NCBI RefSeq assembly: GCF_013393905.1
Contig: NZ_CP040272.1
Coordinates: forward strand, 2,294,001-2,358,000
DNA length: 64,000 bases
Origin: Nostoc sp. C052
GTDB taxonomy: Bacteria; Cyanobacteriota; Cyanobacteriia; Cyanobacteriales; Nostocaceae
Direction: 5' to 3'
Notes under the pieces: generated by a model
The model's input: only the letters and a program-made list of their open reading frames with translations
Told to the model about the DNA's origin: nothing
The model's database searches: none
Part shown: piece by piece, positions 1 through 9,409 of the stretch
Position numbering within the stretch: position 1 is the first letter of the stretch
Layout: every line of letters starts with the position of its first letter
Translations under genes and position numbers: made by a program

Positions 1-2
1 AG

Positions 3-80
3 TTACCGAACCAGGTGACACAAGTCCAACTTAGTCAAATACTCGATAAACTTGTAAAAACCTGGAATAATAACAGGTAA
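3..80 (+). CDS. Possible 3' end of a gene cut by the left window edge
   Basis: Frame 3 is open from the first base and ends at TAA 78-80, giving about 25 residues that end in KTWNNNR. The composition looks protein-like (LSQILDKLV), but the stretch is too short to recognise or to exclude chance. Confidence 0.3.
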   Translation, partial: LPNQVTQVQLSQILDKLVKTWNNNR

Positions 81-356
81 CAACCTAAGTAAAAAATTTA
101 CAAGGTAAAAAAGTAGAAAATTTTCACCTTGGAGGATTTTTATTTGAAATTATCAAGAAAATAAAGAGGTCAAGGGCAGTCCTTACTGAAGGAAAGGGTC
201 TAAGACTCCCACTGTTGCGTCAGCTTCCCACAGCTACAAGAGTTCAGTAGCTCCAAATCAGGAAAGGTCAAATCCTATAGCTGATTTCTCCCCTGCCTCC
301 TGCCCCCTCCCCCATGCCTTATAACAATTGTTTTTAGCTTTTAGTTTAATGAATCC

Positions 357-1931
357 ATGCCATCCCTGAATTTGGCGATCGCCCGTCTCCTAAACACTGG
401 CACTGACAACTTCGCCATTTGGGTGGTCAAGGCTCCCTATCCCAGTGGCTACGTTTTACGTGACTGTGTATGGCCTGTTGAACTGACCCAAGTCTGGCAA
501 GAATGGCAGCAGATGTTTGCTGGTCATGGTCGCCTTGATATTTCCCCTAGCTCAACATCTCAAAAGAGCAACCCATTGCCCATAGATTTGATTTCACCCC
601 CTTCAGGTCAGACTACTGGCCCCTACAGCAGTCGTCTTATGCAATACTTGGGAATGAATTTATGGCGCTGGGTATTTGACGGACAAATTCTTGGTAGTCT
701 AGAACGCAGTCGCGGTATTGCTATGGGTCAGCATACACGTTTGCGCTTCCGACTAGAAATTCGCGACCCGGATCTCATCGCTTTCCCTTGGGAAATTATG
801 CAGCGTGAGCCTGGTCAATCGGCGATGTCTCTCTCGCAAGATTTGCTATTTAGTCGTACCAGCACTGAAGTTGATGCTTTACCCTATTTGCGAACTGACC
901 AGGCTTTAAGTATTTTGCTAGTTTTAGGTCATGATGACAAACTGCAACTAGAACAAGAAGCCGCAATCTTACAGCAAATTCTTGCAGATACCCCTGGTAA
1001 TTCCCAAAGATACGCGCCTTGTATAGTCAATCAACTCATTCAACCAACTCCACAGCAGTTGATTGATGAATTAGAAACCAAAGCATACAATGTTTTCTTT
1101 TACGCTGGACATGGTTTGCCAGACCCAGACGGAGGGTTACTGTTTTTGCGACCAGAGATGCCCCTAAATGGCATAGAATTGGCGCAAGTCTTGACGCGTA
1201 CAGGTGTAAAGCTAGCGGTTTTTAACGCCTGTTGGGGGGCACAGCCAGCCGCAATCAACCATCAAGCGATCCCTGCCAGCAGTTTAGCAGAAGTACTGAT
1301 TCGTCATGGTGTGCCTGCGGTTTTGGGGATGCGCGATGAAATCGCTGACCACGAAAGCCACAGTTTTATTCAAGCTTTTACCGAAGCTTTGCGATCGCAC
1401 AAGCCAATTGATGAAGCCGTAGCCCAGGCTAGGCAAGAGTTGTTAACGCTGTATAAATTTAATCAACCTGCTTGGACTTTGCCTGTTCTCTACCTGCATC
1501 CAGATTTTAATGGCGAACTGATTAAGAATCTGGATGAAGGTATTACGGAACTTCCAGATACAGCCATTCCTGATGTTGGTTCCTCGCTTCCCATTGCAAG
1601 TTTACGATCGCTCACTCCCAAAGGTAAAACCTGGTTACTGCGTTATGGAGTTACCCGCATCGGCCGCACGAAAGACAATGATATCGTCATCCCCGAACCA
1701 TCTGTATCAAAACGCCACGCCGAAATCTTTTGCCGCAATACTCTTACAGATGCTACATTGGTGCGAACTTATTACTTGCAAGATTTTTCTACCTACGGGA
1801 CAACCTGGTTTTTAGGGCCTAATGGTTGGCAACAAATCCTCCGAGAGGAAGTCCCGTTGAAATCGGGAATGCAGGTAAAGTTTGGAAGTGCTAGAGGTGA
1901 AACCTGGGAGTTTGTGATTCAAGACTCCTAG
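357..1931 (+). CDS. CHAT-domain caspase-like protease with C-terminal FHA domain
   Basis: The 524-residue protein has a CHAT peptidase core at about residues 180-380. The expected catalytic pair is visible: His252 in YAGHG and Cys292 in FNACWG. Residues about 420-520 form an FHA phosphopeptide-binding domain (RIGRTKDND, then SVSKRHAEIF). CHAT proteases are caspase relatives that cleave partner proteins, and FHA domains bind phosphothreonine. I infer a soluble protease steered by Ser/Thr-kinase signalling, possibly in stress or cell-death responses. The start is the ATG at 357; no strong ribosome site precedes it. The next gene, 147 bp downstream, is unknown and may be its partner or substrate. 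The family call is firm; the role is not. Confidence 0.88.
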   Translation: MPSLNLAIARLLNTGTDNFAIWVVKAPYPSGYVLRDCVWPVELTQVWQEWQQMFAGHGRLDISPSSTSQKSNPLPIDLISPPSGQTTGPYSSRLMQYLGMNLWRWVFDGQILGSLERSRGIAMGQHTRLRFRLEIRDPDLIAFPWEIMQREPGQSAMSLSQDLLFSRTSTEVDALPYLRTDQALSILLVLGHDDKLQLEQEAAILQQILADTPGNSQRYAPCIVNQLIQPTPQQLIDELETKAYNVFFYAGHGLPDPDGGLLFLRPEMPLNGIELAQVLTRTGVKLAVFNACWGAQPAAINHQAIPASSLAEVLIRHGVPAVLGMRDEIADHESHSFIQAFTEALRSHKPIDEAVAQARQELLTLYKFNQPAWTLPVLYLHPDFNGELIKNLDEGITELPDTAIPDVGSSLPIASLRSLTPKGKTWLLRYGVTRIGRTKDNDIVIPEPSVSKRHAEIFCRNTLTDATLVRTYYLQDFSTYGTTWFLGPNGWQQILREEVPLKSGMQVKFGSARGETWEFVIQDS

Positions 1932-2078
1932 CGGAGCTATTGCCCAAATGGATTTGGATGTTAAGCATCAGCTTTTAAAATCTGTTTTTTTGGAGAAAAA
2001 TTCAACTTTTTTTTGCGGAAATCTCCTCTTAAAATTTGTAGTTGTCAATACCACCAAATAATCATCAGGTAAGAAAAT

Positions 2079-2726
2079 ATGGCTAACAAAATTAACGGTT
2101 CAGACACTTTCTCTTCTTTGCCATCTCAAGTAGACTTAGAGTTATTAGAAGCCTTACTGGAAGCAGAAGACGCTACCTATCCTTGGAATCCAGGTGATGA
2201 GGAATCAGAAGCTTATTTTCAAGAACTCGAACAACAGTTCGGAATAGAAGATTTGCTTGATGAAGGACTAACAAAGCGATCGCAAGATTTTTACGGACAT
2301 CTAGACACACTTTGGGCTGGTATTGCTTCGACGCCAGACTACAATGACACCAGACAACAGGTAGTAGTGCTTAATCTTCAAGAAATATTACGTACTAATT
2401 TTGCTGCCTGTGTTCCCCAAACATTGCTCAACACCATCGCCACTAAAGCTGCTGAAATATTTGCGGCTCGTCAATTAATCAGCGAACAATTGGTTGAGTG
2501 CGTTCAGACAGTACTGCCAGCTTGGGGAACAGAGGATCTTTTAGTATTGGCTCGTCCTTTTGCTTATGCTATGCGAAGTAGTGAATCGCAAAATGCGGCA
2601 TCTGCACTCAGTAATCTTCAAAATAGCGAGTGGACAGCTTTATCGGAAGTAGATAAAGCAAAGGTTAGTTTAGCGATCGCTTCTTATGCTTTTACACAAC
2701 TCAACAACTCTCAGCCTGAGGTATGA
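2079..2726 (+). CDS. Acidic hypothetical protein downstream of the CHAT-FHA protease
   Basis: This 215-residue protein has no signal peptide, membrane segment or motif that I recognise. Its first 75 residues are strongly acidic (LEALLEAED, GDEESEAYF); the rest looks helical and soluble. An AGGTAAG sequence about 6 bp before the ATG gives a reasonable ribosome site. It follows the CHAT-FHA gene on the same strand after 147 bp, so it may be co-transcribed. A partner or substrate of the protease is possible but purely contextual. Confidence 0.7.
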   Translation: MANKINGSDTFSSLPSQVDLELLEALLEAEDATYPWNPGDEESEAYFQELEQQFGIEDLLDEGLTKRSQDFYGHLDTLWAGIASTPDYNDTRQQVVVLNLQEILRTNFAACVPQTLLNTIATKAAEIFAARQLISEQLVECVQTVLPAWGTEDLLVLARPFAYAMRSSESQNAASALSNLQNSEWTALSEVDKAKVSLAIASYAFTQLNNSQPEV

Positions 2727-3404
2727 ATGGGGAGTAGGGAGTAGGGAAAACTTTTCATTATGGGTTGTGTTCGCGTAACCCGCACTTTTGGGATCAGTCT
2801 GTTTAGAGGCATCTTTTGAAAAGATGTTGGTTTACTTATGCAGAAGTGCTAAAGAAAAAGCCAAAAATCAAAACTTTTATAATAAATTTTAATGGTTTTT
2901 ATTTTTGTATTTACGATTACCCTACAGTAAAACAAATCTACGCTAATTTTGAAACTAGGCCATCTATCCCAAGAGGTAAATATTGAAGCATTGGGAATTG
3001 GGCATTGCTTAGTAGTTATTCTTTATCGTAAATTAAAGGATTTAAGACCCCTACATCTATATGTAGCACCCATTTAAGTCGGGGTTTGTCTTGAGAAATC
3101 GCTCCACTTGGGCAAAGCCCAAGACCGCGTTTCTCGCTAAATCCTCGTCTGAAATGTCTTTAATTTTGAATTTTGTTAGCGCAGCGTAAAGCCTTCTCTT
3201 GCAGAGACGCTAACGCGTAGCTTGCTTCCACGAAAGTGGTACGGCATGGCAACTCTTAGAGACGCTACCGCGAATGCTTAGAGCGAGTCTACGTACCCCT
3301 GCGGGGATCTTGCTACGCGCAGCGTCTGTCTGCGACACGCTGCGCGAACGTAGAGAGCGTCATTTTGAATTTTGAATTGTTATCCCCCTCATCTCCCCCT
3401 ACTC
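2727..3404. repeat. Gene-free stretch rich in short palindromic repeats
   Basis: The 678 bp between two convergent genes contain no convincing reading frame. From about 3170 to 3360 there is a dense series of short GC-rich inverted repeats built on variants of GCGTAGC, GAGACGC and GCGCAGCGTCTG, typical of Nostoc intergenic DNA. Such stretches may form hairpins in transcripts from either side. Confidence 0.6.
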
Positions 3405-4787
3405 CTATTTTGGCCCTAGAAATCGGGTAGCAAAATTTTGCGATCGCGTTGGTGACAGCGCCCGTGCTTTGAGAATTGCCGCCATCAAAAAGGCGTAAGA
3501 TAAAACCCCAACAACTACTAACAGCAAGGCATTGATTGATCCTGTAGCATTCCACAGAGCATGGAGCGCAGAGGCACTCAGATAACCAATAGAAAGAATT
3601 TGCCAACTCCTACTAGGTTTGAGGACAGCCAAACCAATAAAATAACCAAGGTAGCCACTATAAGCCATATGTCCGGCTACAGAGCCTAAAATTCGGGGAA
3701 TTAGCAGTTGTAAACCTGCCAGTTGACCAGCAGCGCCTATACCTACCTGTTGCGTGACATTTTGAGTGATATCTGGCACATACTGTCCGAGAGTTTCCAA
3801 GAGAGTGAAACCTACAGCAGAAGCCGTTCCCAAGAGAATACCATCTAGAGGTTCCCAAATACCAATGCGTTCCCGCCAAGGTGAAGACAACATTCTACCG
3901 ATGGCAAAGGCTCCTAGTACAGGTAATGCCTTAAGTAATTCTTCCATCAAGCCAGCGCCAAAAAACATCCGCACCAGCAACTCTGTGAAGGTGATCGATT
4001 CTTGAGGTGTGGGCAAGCTTCCAGGCAAGATGCCGCGAAACACGAAGATAAATAGATCCAACACCGGACTGAGCAAAATCAGTGTTGTACCCAATGCTGT
4101 AGCCATTAGTACCCACCAAGGCTTCTGTTTGCCGCAAAGTTGGTAAACAAAATAGTAGGCAGCGAAAGCGATATAACTTGCTACAATCACTTGATTTGCT
4201 TGGGGACGACCGACTGTAGCAAACATTAACACTACAAAGATGACGGTCAGTATTCCCGGTACAAGGTAAGCTTTACTAGTTAAATCTTTACCAGTAGAAA
4301 TAATCGGAAAAAGCTGGGTGAAGCTAACAGAATCCGGCTGCTTTAATTGCGTGTGGTTGTGGTAGTTTGTCGCCGAAGGCAGTGGTGTAACTTGGTTCAC
4401 TGTCGTTGCCGGAGTAATTGAGGTATACTCATACTCAAAAATATATTGCGGCCCATCAGCACCTAGAGAAATGCGATCGCCTGGGTGCAATTCTTGGCAT
4501 TCATACAAGCGTTGTCCATTCAAATAAGTGCCATTAGCACTATTCAAGTCACAAAGCACCCAGCTAAATTTGCTATCTGGGGATAGAGAAAGTGGACGAA
4601 CCACTGCATGACGACGAGATACCATCCGGTAGATCATGGCATCCAAGACAACTTGGCAGCTGGGGTCGCGTCCAATTACCATCTCTTTACTGGGGGGCAG
4701 TGAGTAGCGAGATTCTGCTCCAGAAATTGCCCCATTACCAGACACTAGCCGCAGAAATGCATTATGTCTTGCGTTTTTGCCTGTCAT
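3405..4787 (-). CDS. FHA domain fused to a PrsW-type intramembrane protease
   Basis: The 460-residue protein starts with an FHA domain at about residues 25-120 (VIGRDPSC, SRRHA, NSANGTYLNGQ). After a linker come about eight hydrophobic segments. The membrane part carries PrsW/CPBP-like signatures: MEELLKALP (the EExxK motif), GFTLLETLG, AGHMAYSGYLGYF and ALHALWNA, which supply the conserved Glu and His residues of this glutamic-type protease family. PrsW cleaves anti-sigma factors in Bacillus; here the substrate is unknown. The FHA domain suggests control by protein phosphorylation. The gene converges on the CHAT-FHA block, so two FHA-linked proteases lie within 5 kb. Confidence 0.85.
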   Translation of the reverse strand: MTGKNARHNAFLRLVSGNGAISGAESRYSLPPSKEMVIGRDPSCQVVLDAMIYRMVSRRHAVVRPLSLSPDSKFSWVLCDLNSANGTYLNGQRLYECQELHPGDRISLGADGPQYIFEYEYTSITPATTVNQVTPLPSATNYHNHTQLKQPDSVSFTQLFPIISTGKDLTSKAYLVPGILTVIFVVLMFATVGRPQANQVIVASYIAFAAYYFVYQLCGKQKPWWVLMATALGTTLILLSPVLDLFIFVFRGILPGSLPTPQESITFTELLVRMFFGAGLMEELLKALPVLGAFAIGRMLSSPWRERIGIWEPLDGILLGTASAVGFTLLETLGQYVPDITQNVTQQVGIGAAGQLAGLQLLIPRILGSVAGHMAYSGYLGYFIGLAVLKPSRSWQILSIGYLSASALHALWNATGSINALLLVVVGVLSYAFLMAAILKARALSPTRSQNFATRFLGPK

Positions 4788-5280
4788 CGATAAGAAGTGC
4801 GTTTCTAAACTAATTCTTCACCTAATTGGGCGGCAGGACTAACCTTGGCCACATTAACAGCAGCGTTGCTAAATCCACTATAGCTTCACTTACTGCTAAG
4901 AAATTTAAAATTCTCGATGCAAAATTTCAAATTGTTTTACCTAATGTAAATAAGTATTCCATCTACTGAGAGTTTGTCATAAAGCTGACTTATTCGGCGG
5001 ATAAATCAGATTGTATCAGTAGTGTACTTTTGATATCCTATCTGCAAATTAAACCTACGGCAGTTTATCAAAAAATAGTAGTTTTTACTGCATTCAGTCC
5101 CATTGCAGAAATATATAATTTTCTGCCGTCTGTTGTCGGTTGTTTTTGCTACTGATAATTGACTAATCTTGTTTGGAATGGGGAATTGGGAAAGAAACTG
5201 CCTTGAAGATTGGGCTATTCCCGATGAATTGGGAAGTTCCGTCCGTCTTACGGCACAGTAGTTTACTAACTATTGACTAA
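4788..5280. other. Intergenic region, no feature recognised
   Basis: The 493 bp upstream of the FHA-PrsW gene hold no credible reading frame. The DNA is AT-rich and should contain the promoter of the protease gene, but I could not settle on a -10/-35 pair. Confidence 0.4.
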
Positions 5281-5733
5281 TTAAAGCAGATGGAATTCTG
5301 CGATCGCTCTCTTAAAGTTTTTGTTTTCATGTCCTGGCTGGCTGAGTTTAATTAAGGCAAAACGCTGTAATGGCGTTAAGGCTGCCCAATTTTTTTGTGT
5401 CAAGGTTACACCTATTTCTTGAGCTTTTTCCTGAAGGCTAATTGGTACTATGCCAGAGTCTAACCATGCGGGATGAGGCTCAATGGGCAATTTTTTTGCT
5501 GGTATACCAGTACGTCCGACAATTAACTGCTGGATATGGTCGTGGTAAGACTGAATTTCCGTTTCTGTGGTGCAAGGTAATTCAACTAAAGCTTGACGCT
5601 CATCTGTAGTCATTTGGTTCCAGTCGGGCAATTTTAACTTGATACCACAGGTATCTAATTTACAGCGTACCTGCATAGGAATGCAACGCAGGGAATCAAC
5701 AAAATCTGCTTCAAATTGAAAGAAATCTGTCAC
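5281..5733 (-). CDS. Nitrate reductase-associated protein
   Basis: The protein resembles the small cyanobacterial family annotated as nitrate reductase-associated: it opens with FFQFEADFVDSLRCIPM and has the conserved VRCKLDTCGIKL and LTPLQRFALIKLS stretches. The frame can be extended to a TTG at 5754, but the GTG at 5733 is preferred because family similarity begins there and the upstream bases look like intergenic repeat. It lies about 1 kb beyond narB on the same strand, which fits. Its molecular role is unknown; a part in assembly or stability of the reductase is only a guess. Confidence 0.72.
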   Translation of the reverse strand: MTDFFQFEADFVDSLRCIPMQVRCKLDTCGIKLKLPDWNQMTTDERQALVELPCTTETEIQSYHDHIQQLIVGRTGIPAKKLPIEPHPAWLDSGIVPISLQEKAQEIGVTLTQKNWAALTPLQRFALIKLSQPGHENKNFKRAIAEFHLL

Positions 5734-5826
5734 GTCGCTTCGCTCCGAATTCAAAATTCAAAATTAATGATCCCCATCAATAAATTTAGTTGCTCTGTAT
5801 CATGAGTCGTTTTCGGTCATTATTTG

Positions 5827-5935
5827 CCTCGTTCCCAGTCTCCGACTGGGAATGCTCGTCTTTGAGGCTCCGCCTCTCGAACTCGCGGCAGAGCCGCTTT
5901 TGAGTTGCATTTCCAGCCGGAGGCTGGAAACGAGG
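5827..5935. repeat. MITE-like palindromic repeat
   Basis: The outer arms CCTCGTTCCCAGTCTCCG and CCGGAGGCTGGAAACGAGG are near inverse complements, with further small hairpins between them (GAGGCTCCGCCTC, GCGGCAGAGCCGC). A related unit lies at 9158-9267. It is a non-coding repeat that could fold into a long stem. Confidence 0.7.
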
Positions 5936-6070
5936 TTTTAAAGGAGTTTTAGCTTAAGTTGACACCAATGGTTCGCGTAGTACCCTGCGGGTTCTCCGTT
6001 CGCGTAGCGTTCTGTAGGAAAGGAGTACGCAATGACAAACATGTTCTTGCAAAATTTGGGATGTTCCCTT

Positions 6071-6538
6071 TCAACTTGCATCTTTGGAATTACTGAGACG
6101 AATTATCAAATAACTAATCGATAAGGCCAAAATAGCTACACCTAGACCAATTATATCAAGACCTCCAACTTTTTCTAAGTCAAGAATAATAATTTTTCTG
6201 GCAACAGCAATTAAAGAGGTAACAATAACTAATTCAACTTGAAAAACATGTTTTCGGAGATAGGCTGTAATATTTTCTAAGATTTCTAAGGCAATTAAAA
6301 TATTTAAAAATAAACCAAAAACCTTATAAAGGGTTGTGTTAAACTTCCCGTAAGGTATTGTAAATAATTCTTTAAAAATAAAGATTCCTAAATCTGTAAT
6401 AGCTACGAAAATTACAATTACCATGAAAATAGATAAAGTTTTAGAAACTAGAACTTCTATGTTCTCGATGATGTGCATAAAGTTCTCATCTTTGGTAGCT
6501 CCTAGAATTCGCCTCATTAACTTTTTCATCTGCTGCAC
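6071..6538 (-). CDS. PsiE-like (phosphate-starvation-inducible E family) membrane protein
   Basis: The 155-residue protein has four predicted membrane segments: about residues 30-55, 68-92, 98-115 and 122-148. The order of segments and the pattern around FVAITDLGIFIFKELF fit the PsiE family of small membrane proteins. The function of the family is unknown. ATGs at residues 1 and 4 are both possible starts. It lies between narB and the nitrate-reductase-associated gene on the same strand, but a 276-bp gap argues for its own promoter. Confidence 0.65.
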   Translation of the reverse strand: MQQMKKLMRRILGATKDENFMHIIENIEVLVSKTLSIFMVIVIFVAITDLGIFIFKELFTIPYGKFNTTLYKVFGLFLNILIALEILENITAYLRKHVFQVELVIVTSLIAVARKIIILDLEKVGGLDIIGLGVAILALSISYLIIRLSNSKDAS

Positions 6539-6814
6539 CCGATTCTAAGATAAAATAAAATCCCATAGATAAATCTAGAGGATTAAAAATTACTTACTAA
6601 TACTTTGTAAGTTTTCTATCTATTTTTTTATTCTTCATCCATATCTAAAAGTAAAACTTCTAGTTTATAGAGATTGTACTTCTTTAGATATAATAATTGG
6701 TAACAGTCAAAATTAGAGAGTCATAAAAAATAATAATAACTATTGACTATTGATTATTGACGAAATTACCTATTGCTGGTTATAAAATACCAGTTTCGAG
6801 CGACACTTTGCAGC

Positions 6815-9028
6815 TTACCATTGTGAAGACTGGAGTTGATGATTTTTGATGGGAACTTCTACTGAAATTGGTATCAATTGCACTGCACAGGCTTTTAATT
6901 CTGGTTGGAGTGAATCGGGGCACGCTTCTGGATGGGTGAGGGCGTTAGCTTCGGCATTGTCTGCCCACAGTGAACCCCAGTGCATAGGGACAAAAACTGT
7001 ACCAGGTGCGATCGCTTTTGTTACTTTAGCAGGAAACTTCGCTTTACCGCGACGCGATCGCACTTCCACACACTGATTATCTACAATACCTAACTTAGCA
7101 GCATCACGGGGATGAATTTCAATAAACGGTTCGGGATGCATTTTGCAAATTTTTTCAATTCGACCAGTGCGTGTCTGCGTATGCCAGTGTCCGTAAAGTC
7201 GTCCATTAGTTAGTACAAAGGGATAATCTGGGTCTGGTGGTTCTGCCAATCCCTTTGAGTAATATGCCCCAAATCGAGCGCGTCCATCAGGGGTGTGGAA
7301 ACGCAAATTAGTATATAAACGCTTTCCAGAGGTTTCTCCCCCTGCCTCCCCTGCTCCTCTGCTCCCCCTGCTCTCTTCAGGATGGGGCCATTGCGTCGGG
7401 CCTTCTGCTTGTAATTGCGTATGACTGATACCTGTCATATCGCAAGGGCGATTTTTAGTTAGTTGGACAAACTCAGCGTAAACTTCCGCAGAGTTAGTAA
7501 AGGCAAATTCTTTCTCAAAACCTAATCTACGTCCAACTTCGGCAAAAATTTCCCAATCTGCTTTTGCTTCTCTTGGCGGTTGGCGGAATCCTGAACACAG
7601 AGTTACCACCCGTTCGGAGTTTGTCATCACGCCAGTTTTTTCACCCCACTGGGCTGCTGGTAGTAGAACATGAGCGTAAGCAGAAGTTTCTGTGGGATAA
7701 TAGGCATCTTGGTAGATAGTGAAAGGCGATCGCAACAATGCCTTTTTAGTCCGCTCTAAATCTGGCATACTCACTGCGGGATTAGTAGCGGCAATCCATA
7801 GTAACTCTACAGCCCCATTTTCCAACCCAGTAATCATTTCCCAAGCAGTCAAACCGGGATTGGGCGAAATCTGTCCCGGCTTAAGTCCCCAAAACTCCTC
7901 AACTTCTGCGCGGTGCTGAGGATTTTTCACCACCCGATAACCTGGTAATAAATGCGCCAAACCTCCGGCTTCCCGTCCTCCCATTGCGTTCGGTTGACCA
8001 GTGAGGGAGAAAGGGCCAGCCCCAGGTTTGCCAACCTGTCCAGTCATCAGGTGCAGGTTAATGATAGTTCTGACTTTAGCCGTCCCTTCTGAGGATTGAT
8101 TCACACCCATTGACCACAAAGACAGTACCCGCTCAGATTTACCCCAGTAGCGCGCGGCTGTTTCTAAATCCTCAATGCTGATTCCACATTGACGAGCCAC
8201 AACTTCCGGCGGATAGTGGCGAATTACTTCCGCATAAGCAGGAAAGTTGATGGTGCAATCGTCCATGAACATGGTATCAATGTAGTTCCAGCGCATCAAC
8301 AAGTGAGCGATGCCATTCAACAAGTCGATATCTGTTCCGGGACGAATGGCTAAATGCAAATCAGCGGCTTCTGCGGTTGGTGTGCGACGGGGATCAACCA
8401 CAATCATTTTGACTTTGCGGTTCTTTTTATGATATTTTTCTAGACGGTTAAAAACAATGGGGTGACATTCGGCTGTGTTAGTACCAATTAAAAATGCACA
8501 GTCGGTTAACTCCAAGTCTTCGTAACAGCATGGCGGCCCATCTGAACCAAAGCTTTGAATGTAGCCAGCCACAGCACTAGACATACATAAACGAGAATTA
8601 GCATCAAAATTATTAGTACCCAGACAGCCTTTCATGAGTTTCTGGGCTATGTAGTAATCCTCGGTTTGAAACTGACCTGAACCATACATACATAAGGCTT
8701 CTGGCCCTTGGGTGAAGCGGATAGTTTGAATACGCTTGGTGATGAGATCGAAAGCTTCATCCCAACTAACACGCCGAAACTCTTGATCTAAGGAGTCTCG
8801 CACCATTGGGTAATGTAATCTATTTTTATCTAAAGATTCTGCGATCGTTGCACCTTTGACGCAAACCATACCCTGACTGGATGGATGGGCTTTATCGCCG
8901 CGCACGCGCCAAGTTGGATTTCCTTGGTTATCTCGATTAGTGGCTTTGCCAAGTTGGGCTGGGGGTGAAACTTCTAAACCGCAGCCAACACCACAGTAGG
9001 GACAGAGGGTTTTGGTAAATTCACTCAT
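6815..9028 (-). CDS. narB: Ferredoxin-dependent assimilatory nitrate reductase
   Basis: The 737-residue molybdopterin oxidoreductase reduces nitrate to nitrite in the cytoplasm with electrons from ferredoxin. The N-terminus binds a 4Fe-4S cluster through Cys9, Cys12, Cys16 (CPYCGVGC) and Cys56 (MVCVKG). The bis-MGD-binding regions follow, and a molybdopterin dinucleotide-binding domain occupies roughly the last 120 residues (LTNGRLYGHWHTQTRTGR, VFVPMHWG). Length and layout fit cyanobacterial NarB. Residues about 555-570 are an extra Gly/Arg/Glu-rich loop (SRGSRGAGEAGG). It is the last gene of nirA-nrtP-narB, 381 bp after nrtP with a palindromic repeat between, and should depend on the nirA promoter. 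Confidence 0.97.
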   Translation of the reverse strand: MSEFTKTLCPYCGVGCGLEVSPPAQLGKATNRDNQGNPTWRVRGDKAHPSSQGMVCVKGATIAESLDKNRLHYPMVRDSLDQEFRRVSWDEAFDLITKRIQTIRFTQGPEALCMYGSGQFQTEDYYIAQKLMKGCLGTNNFDANSRLCMSSAVAGYIQSFGSDGPPCCYEDLELTDCAFLIGTNTAECHPIVFNRLEKYHKKNRKVKMIVVDPRRTPTAEAADLHLAIRPGTDIDLLNGIAHLLMRWNYIDTMFMDDCTINFPAYAEVIRHYPPEVVARQCGISIEDLETAARYWGKSERVLSLWSMGVNQSSEGTAKVRTIINLHLMTGQVGKPGAGPFSLTGQPNAMGGREAGGLAHLLPGYRVVKNPQHRAEVEEFWGLKPGQISPNPGLTAWEMITGLENGAVELLWIAATNPAVSMPDLERTKKALLRSPFTIYQDAYYPTETSAYAHVLLPAAQWGEKTGVMTNSERVVTLCSGFRQPPREAKADWEIFAEVGRRLGFEKEFAFTNSAEVYAEFVQLTKNRPCDMTGISHTQLQAEGPTQWPHPEESRGSRGAGEAGGETSGKRLYTNLRFHTPDGRARFGAYYSKGLAEPPDPDYPFVLTNGRLYGHWHTQTRTGRIEKICKMHPEPFIEIHPRDAAKLGIVDNQCVEVRSRRGKAKFPAKVTKAIAPGTVFVPMHWGSLWADNAEANALTHPEACPDSLQPELKACAVQLIPISVEVPIKNHQLQSSQW

Positions 9029-9157
9029 GGCAGTTGTACCATTTTGTTGTTTTGATTATGCAACCTCAGATGTAGCGATAGATTGAGAAATTTATGTGTT
9101 ACACAAAAACTCTTTGAAACGAATGACACTACGAAAAGCCCAAAGGCTTTTGTTATC

Positions 9158-9267
9158 TTGTTCCCAGCCTCCAGGCTGGGAATATATTTAAAAGAGGCTC
9201 TGCCTCTTGTCAAGCTACTGGAGGCGGAGCCTCCCAGAATGGGTTCCCAGCCTCTAGGCTGGGAACC
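9158..9267. repeat. Palindromic repeat between nrtP and narB
   Basis: Two hairpins of the type TTCCCAGCCTCCAGGCTGGG flank a third formed by AGAGGCTCTGCCTC and GGAGGCGGAGCCTCC. The unit is related to the one at 5827-5935. It lies inside the probable nirA-nrtP-narB transcript, where stable hairpins could lower expression of narB or protect the upstream message. Confidence 0.65.
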
Positions 9268-9409
9268 AGTCATACGAATCGCCAAGACGCAGAGAGCGCA
9301 GAGAGAAGAAAAGAGATTTTCATGCATTAGGATTGCTATGGAAGGATGAAGTGTAAAATTATCTAATTTAGATTTGATAGTTAATTTCACTATTTCATCT
9401 TTCAGTTGA

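Noticed and set aside
9025..9390. Open frame overlapping narB and the nrtP-narB gap
   Set aside because: It mostly translates a palindromic repeat and shows no protein-like conservation.
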